Source: Valencia hispanica
Lineage: Eukaryota; Chordata; Actinopteri; Cyprinodontiformes; Valenciidae
DNA length: 64,000 bases
Direction: 5' to 3'
Assembly (NCBI GenBank): GCA_963556495.2
Contig: OY747712.1
Coordinates: forward strand, 26,962,235 to 27,026,234
Shown here in pieces: positions 60,266-64,000 of this stretch. Made by a program: the position numbers and the translations under genes. Each line of letters starts with the position of its first letter. The stretch's first letter is position 1. The notes beneath the pieces were generated by a model. That model did not search any database. It was not told where the DNA came from and was given only the letters and a program-made list of their open reading frames with translations.

Positions 60266-61991
60266 GTAAGATGCATTTCAATTTAGCTGAAAATTAATTT
60301 GCATGGGTTGATCTTAAGACCCACTTCATGACAGAAAAACTAGTTGATAAAGCGCTGATCTCATTTCCAGTCAAAGAGGATGATTGGGCTCTGGTATAGA
60401 TGCTGCTTTGAGACAGTTTTGTTCTATAGCCTATAAGACTGTAGAATATTTTTTTCCTCCCATTTAATATCTGGTTCCTGAAACTTTTTGGTTCCTATTC
60501 AGGGAAAAAAGAGAGTCTGTGATTAGATATGCGAAAAATAAGCTGTGTGCTCTACAACTTTTTCGAGGCATTAAACGCTTAGGGCCTACTTTATAGCTTT
60601 AACTTTAAATTCCACGTTTAACGTGTATAAATGCTTATTGATATCTCCCCTAACCTAACACTAACCTCAAATAAAACATAACAAATGAACTTTCTGTAGG
60701 AAAAAAACGATATTTTTCCTCTCGTGTTTCCAGCAATTACTCCCCTGTAATGCCATTTCCATCTCACAAAATAGAAGGTAACTCATATTACACGGAAGCC
60801 ACATCGATTGTCGTTTCAATTGAGACAAAATATGCTGACACACGAAATCAGGTTCCTTTCTTGTGATACTCTGGGGAGAACTTTGTGACAATTTTTTTTT
60901 TTGCTTGCTGTTACTAATGGAAAACATAAAACAGGTTATGGTGGACCGTTTTTATAATAACACTGCAGTAAAGTGTTTTAAGTGTATATTAACGAATATG
61001 TTTGCTTCAAGGTAAGAATCGGTAAATTATTGTTTTTTCTAATTAGTTCATTAAAACGCGTATTTATCTTTACGTTGTGTGTGCAAGGCTGCTGTCTTTT
61101 GTGGCTTCAGTCATCCGTTCGTGCCACTGTCTTTACCAAGAGTAGATTTTGAACGGATTCTTTGCGGAACAGTTTATGTTAGTATTAGCTTGCCCTCTAC
61201 TGGAGAGACAACGTCACCATCAGGCTTTCTTGCCGAGCTTCTCCAGTTTGTGGACATTTGGAGTCACCAACCAGATTGATTCAAAAGAATGTCTCCACTT
61301 TCAGAGGAAGCTCCACCCTCGTACTTGTATCTGGTCACAGCACTCACCACTTAATGTCATGAAAGCCCTGAGGTCTGCAGTTTCTAAGAGCAGTTTTAGA
61401 CTCCTCAAGGATACCGTAACACATTCTGCCATAATCTCCTGTCAATTCACATAGAAGAAATTTCATTAAGTATGGCTGGGATTTCTGAGCAGTTCAACCT
61501 TCTCTCAGGACAGAAGACCTTCTGCAATAAGTGCTTGAATATCTTTCTTACATTTCAATATGCATAATTTGGTTTGATTTTTCAAGCAAAAAGATGAAGA
61601 GAAAAAGAGACCTTCTTATTACAAAGAGTCACTGTATTAGTTGATATAAAATGCAAAATCAAAGCTCATGACTTATTCGGTTTCAAGTTATTAGTCATAT
61701 AACTAACCTATTATCATTTTATTTCATATTATCATTCATTTTCATTAAGAGTGAGTTTTTGGCTTCAACTGAAAAGTTGTGAATGAGTTTTATTTAAGGC
61801 TTAATTTCAAATAAAGAAATCCAACAGTCAAATTTATGATCATATTTTAAGAAAAACATTCAATGAAAAGCTGCAGGCCAAAATATATTTCAAAAATGCA
61901 AAAGGAGGTCAAAAATAGCATAATTTGTCTATATTTAAAATGGTATGATGAAAATGATTTTTACCTTTCTTAATAAACAATGGAAAATGTT

Positions 61992-62055
61992 AGGCAGGGC
62001 AAGGCAATTTTATTTGTATAGCACACTTTCAGCAAAAGGGTAAATCATGGTGCTT
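61992..62055 (-). repeat. L2-A LINE 3' tail, extremely 5'-truncated
   Basis: The reverse complement gives the L2-A end: tgctgaaagtgtgctataca and aaataaaattgccttgcc, as at 40000-40040. Only about 60 bp were inserted, in dpp6 intron 1. Confidence 0.75.
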
Positions 62056-63831
62056 ATTGACATGTTATGTCTGTATAAATAACTTGCTCAATATTTCACC
62101 ACAGTGGCATTTGTACCTTGTAATTTAGAAGAGTTTGTAATAATCCTCATACATAATGCATGAAACCTGCTAAATGTGTCATTAACCACAAGCAACTGAG
62201 TATCTGCTTCTTTCAAACTAAAAATCAGTTAATAATACACAATACCAGAGGTGGTGATTACTTTAAATTGTATATCTGAACATAAATGCTGTAAAATAGC
62301 TTAATATTTTGTATAAGTACGCTTTCACACCCTACATCAAAAACAAAAGTCTGTATTTAAACATAAAAACTTTTTGAAGTCCAAAAGAAATTCCTTAATA
62401 TTTGATATGGAATGACTTGGTTGGAATGTTGTGTTTGTGAACATAAATTCCAATCACTCCAGTTGTAGAATCTAAACTGATATATGAAAATAGTGAAAGT
62501 TTGAACCGGAAGATTACTGAAACATAACACTGGAGCTGCTGAACCAGGAAACAGTAATGTTTAACATCACCCCATCGCAGAATTTTTAAGGTACTTGTCA
62601 ATTTTTGTCTTATATTAGGTTAAAAAAATGTATGTGTTGCCCATTACAAAAATTAGCATACCAGTTATGCCTAGTATTGGTTTTATTCGTCCCTGTTGTC
62701 TTTCCTCACATGGGTAGATGTATTTAACAATGGCGGTTGGCGGTTGTAATTGCGATCACCTTACCCCACTTATAAATATTCTATCAGTACAGACACGATT
62801 TGGCATAAGTATTTTGTTTACCCTTTAAAATGTTATCGGACTGTCAAAAACTCTCAGCAATACTGAACAACTACCAGATACTGAAACATTTTGAGGGTTA
62901 GTAAGAAAAATTCAGTTAAAACTTTAAGGTGTAAAGCATAGCCAAATGCCTTTTAGTCAAGTTTAAAGTGAGGGGTGAGGCATACATAATCAATATCAGT
63001 TCCCTACAAAGATGGCAAAAAATGTTGTGAGCACAACATTTAAATCCCTAAAGTCTTGCCCCCCACAAAGAGATACAAGGGAAAATGGATAGGCTATTTG
63101 CTGCAAAACATATAACATATATACCAAAGTTTGCCCCTCAGGAATATAGTGTACATCTTGCATTCAACTCCTGAATAGGTTGTTCTTTAGCAATCCAGCA
63201 TGAGATAGACTCACAAGTACTTAATGTAAAAAACAGCATCATTAAGGCCAAAGTTAACATAAAAGAGGCTCCACCCATAGTATGAACGTATGTGTTCAAA
63301 TGAAAATGTTCAAGCAAAACATTTCAGCCTTATATTAGTGATGTCAACAAAAGTGTAGACAGTTGACCCGATCAGATGATGAGGCAAACTGATAGGCAGT
63401 CTACAAAGATGAAAGTGGTTTGTCTGGGAAAACAGCAACATTGTTGCCTCTTTTTAAACTGTAGATGTTTAATATCTGCTAATATAGTGGCCTAATCAAT
63501 GGATGTGAAAATTTTCAGTTTGAGTTAATTTATTATGACTTTCACCACGCTCATGATTTATTTACTTTTCTAGAAACTCACTTTGATATCAAATTTTTCT
63601 ACCACAGGAAATGAATTATTACTTTAAAAAACAAGATGCTCACAAGACACTTTCTGTTGAAAAAAAAAATCAAAGTCTAATATATCTGTTTTTGTAAGCT
63701 TTCTTGTTATCATCCTAAAAAAGTTATAGCCACAACCTTTGGTTTAATGTTTTAACTTTAAATTTGACCAAAGGTAATTTTTTTGTTATTATTGGATCAG
63801 ATCCTGTGGAAATTATTAGTTTTATTTAGGA

Positions 63832-63945
63832 CCTTCTGCGATGGACTGGCGACCTGTCCAGGGTGTACCCAGCCTCTCGCCCGGTGACTGCTGGAGATAG
63901 GCACCAGACGCCCCCCCCATACAGAAAATGGATGGATGGATGGAT
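63832..63945 (+). repeat. SINE 3' body with (ATGG)n tail
   Basis: It carries gcgatggactggcgacctgt, gcctctcgcccggtgactg and the tail gaaaatggatggatggatgg, the 3' half of the 25973 family. The head is missing. The flanking words aggaccttc and ggaccttcat could be a target duplication. Confidence 0.7.
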
Positions 63946-64000
63946 TTTGGACCTTCATAAGAAAATACACTTCCTTATTTTGCAGTGTTATTTCTGTGCT

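Larger units (their letters stand above)
60266..64000 (+). other. dpp6: dpp6 intron 1 (partial)
   Basis: It starts at the GTAAG donor and runs off the window edge. No further exon was recognised. It contains a short L2-A tail and a SINE fragment. Confidence 0.65.

Overview
The window reads as a teleost fish genome: AT-rich, intron- and repeat-dominated DNA with no dense coding, carrying the usual fish mix of Tc1/mariner-like and hAT DNA transposons, L2-type LINEs with an esterase-like ORF1, and tRNA-derived SINEs with readable A and B boxes. The species cannot be named from the sequence.

Two host genes are supported, arranged back to back. On the minus strand at 1345-1529 is the first coding exon of kmt2c (MLL3), the H3K4 methyltransferase. 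It begins with the family's MSSE-DK-VE start and carries the AT-hook KRPRGRPRKD. A splice acceptor sits directly before the ATG, so an untranslated exon must lie upstream. The best candidate ends at a strong donor at 17646/17645 inside a CpG-rich stretch (about 17480-18640), about 16 kb away. On the plus strand at 60209-60265 is a 19-codon first exon of dpp6, the Kv4-channel auxiliary protein, ending in a clean GTAAG donor. KMT2C and DPP6 are also neighbours in this divergent orientation in human 7q36, where XRCC2 and ACTR3B lie between them. I see neither of those genes here.

Layout. 1-1344: kmt2c intron. 1530-17645: probable 5'-UTR intron, filled with hAT elements (one carrying a SINE), two inverted hAT MITEs, worn Tc1 pieces and SINE copies. 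17480-18640: candidate kmt2c promoter. 19.3-33.2 kb: repeat field with two inverted copies of one L2 family (L2-C), a Tc1 remnant between them, a SINE with target-site duplications, an L2-A 3' fragment, an L2-B tail, and a Tc1 element with a MITE inside. 35070-41337: a Tc1-like transposon split by a full-length L2 (L2-A) that landed next to the transposase stop codon. 42.4-46.3 kb: L2-B copies, one of them inside another Tc1 element. 48560-50206: a large inverted repeat (arms about 478 bp, spacer about 690 bp) that no annotated element explains. 50.2-59.8 kb: mostly sequence I do not recognise, with one long (TGTC)n tract. 60266-64000: dpp6 intron 1.

None of the transposon genes is intact. 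I find no operon, CRISPR array, phage or other accessory system. The most unusual structures are the 48.6-50.2 kb inverted repeat, the four nested insertions, and the distant untranslated exon inferred for kmt2c.
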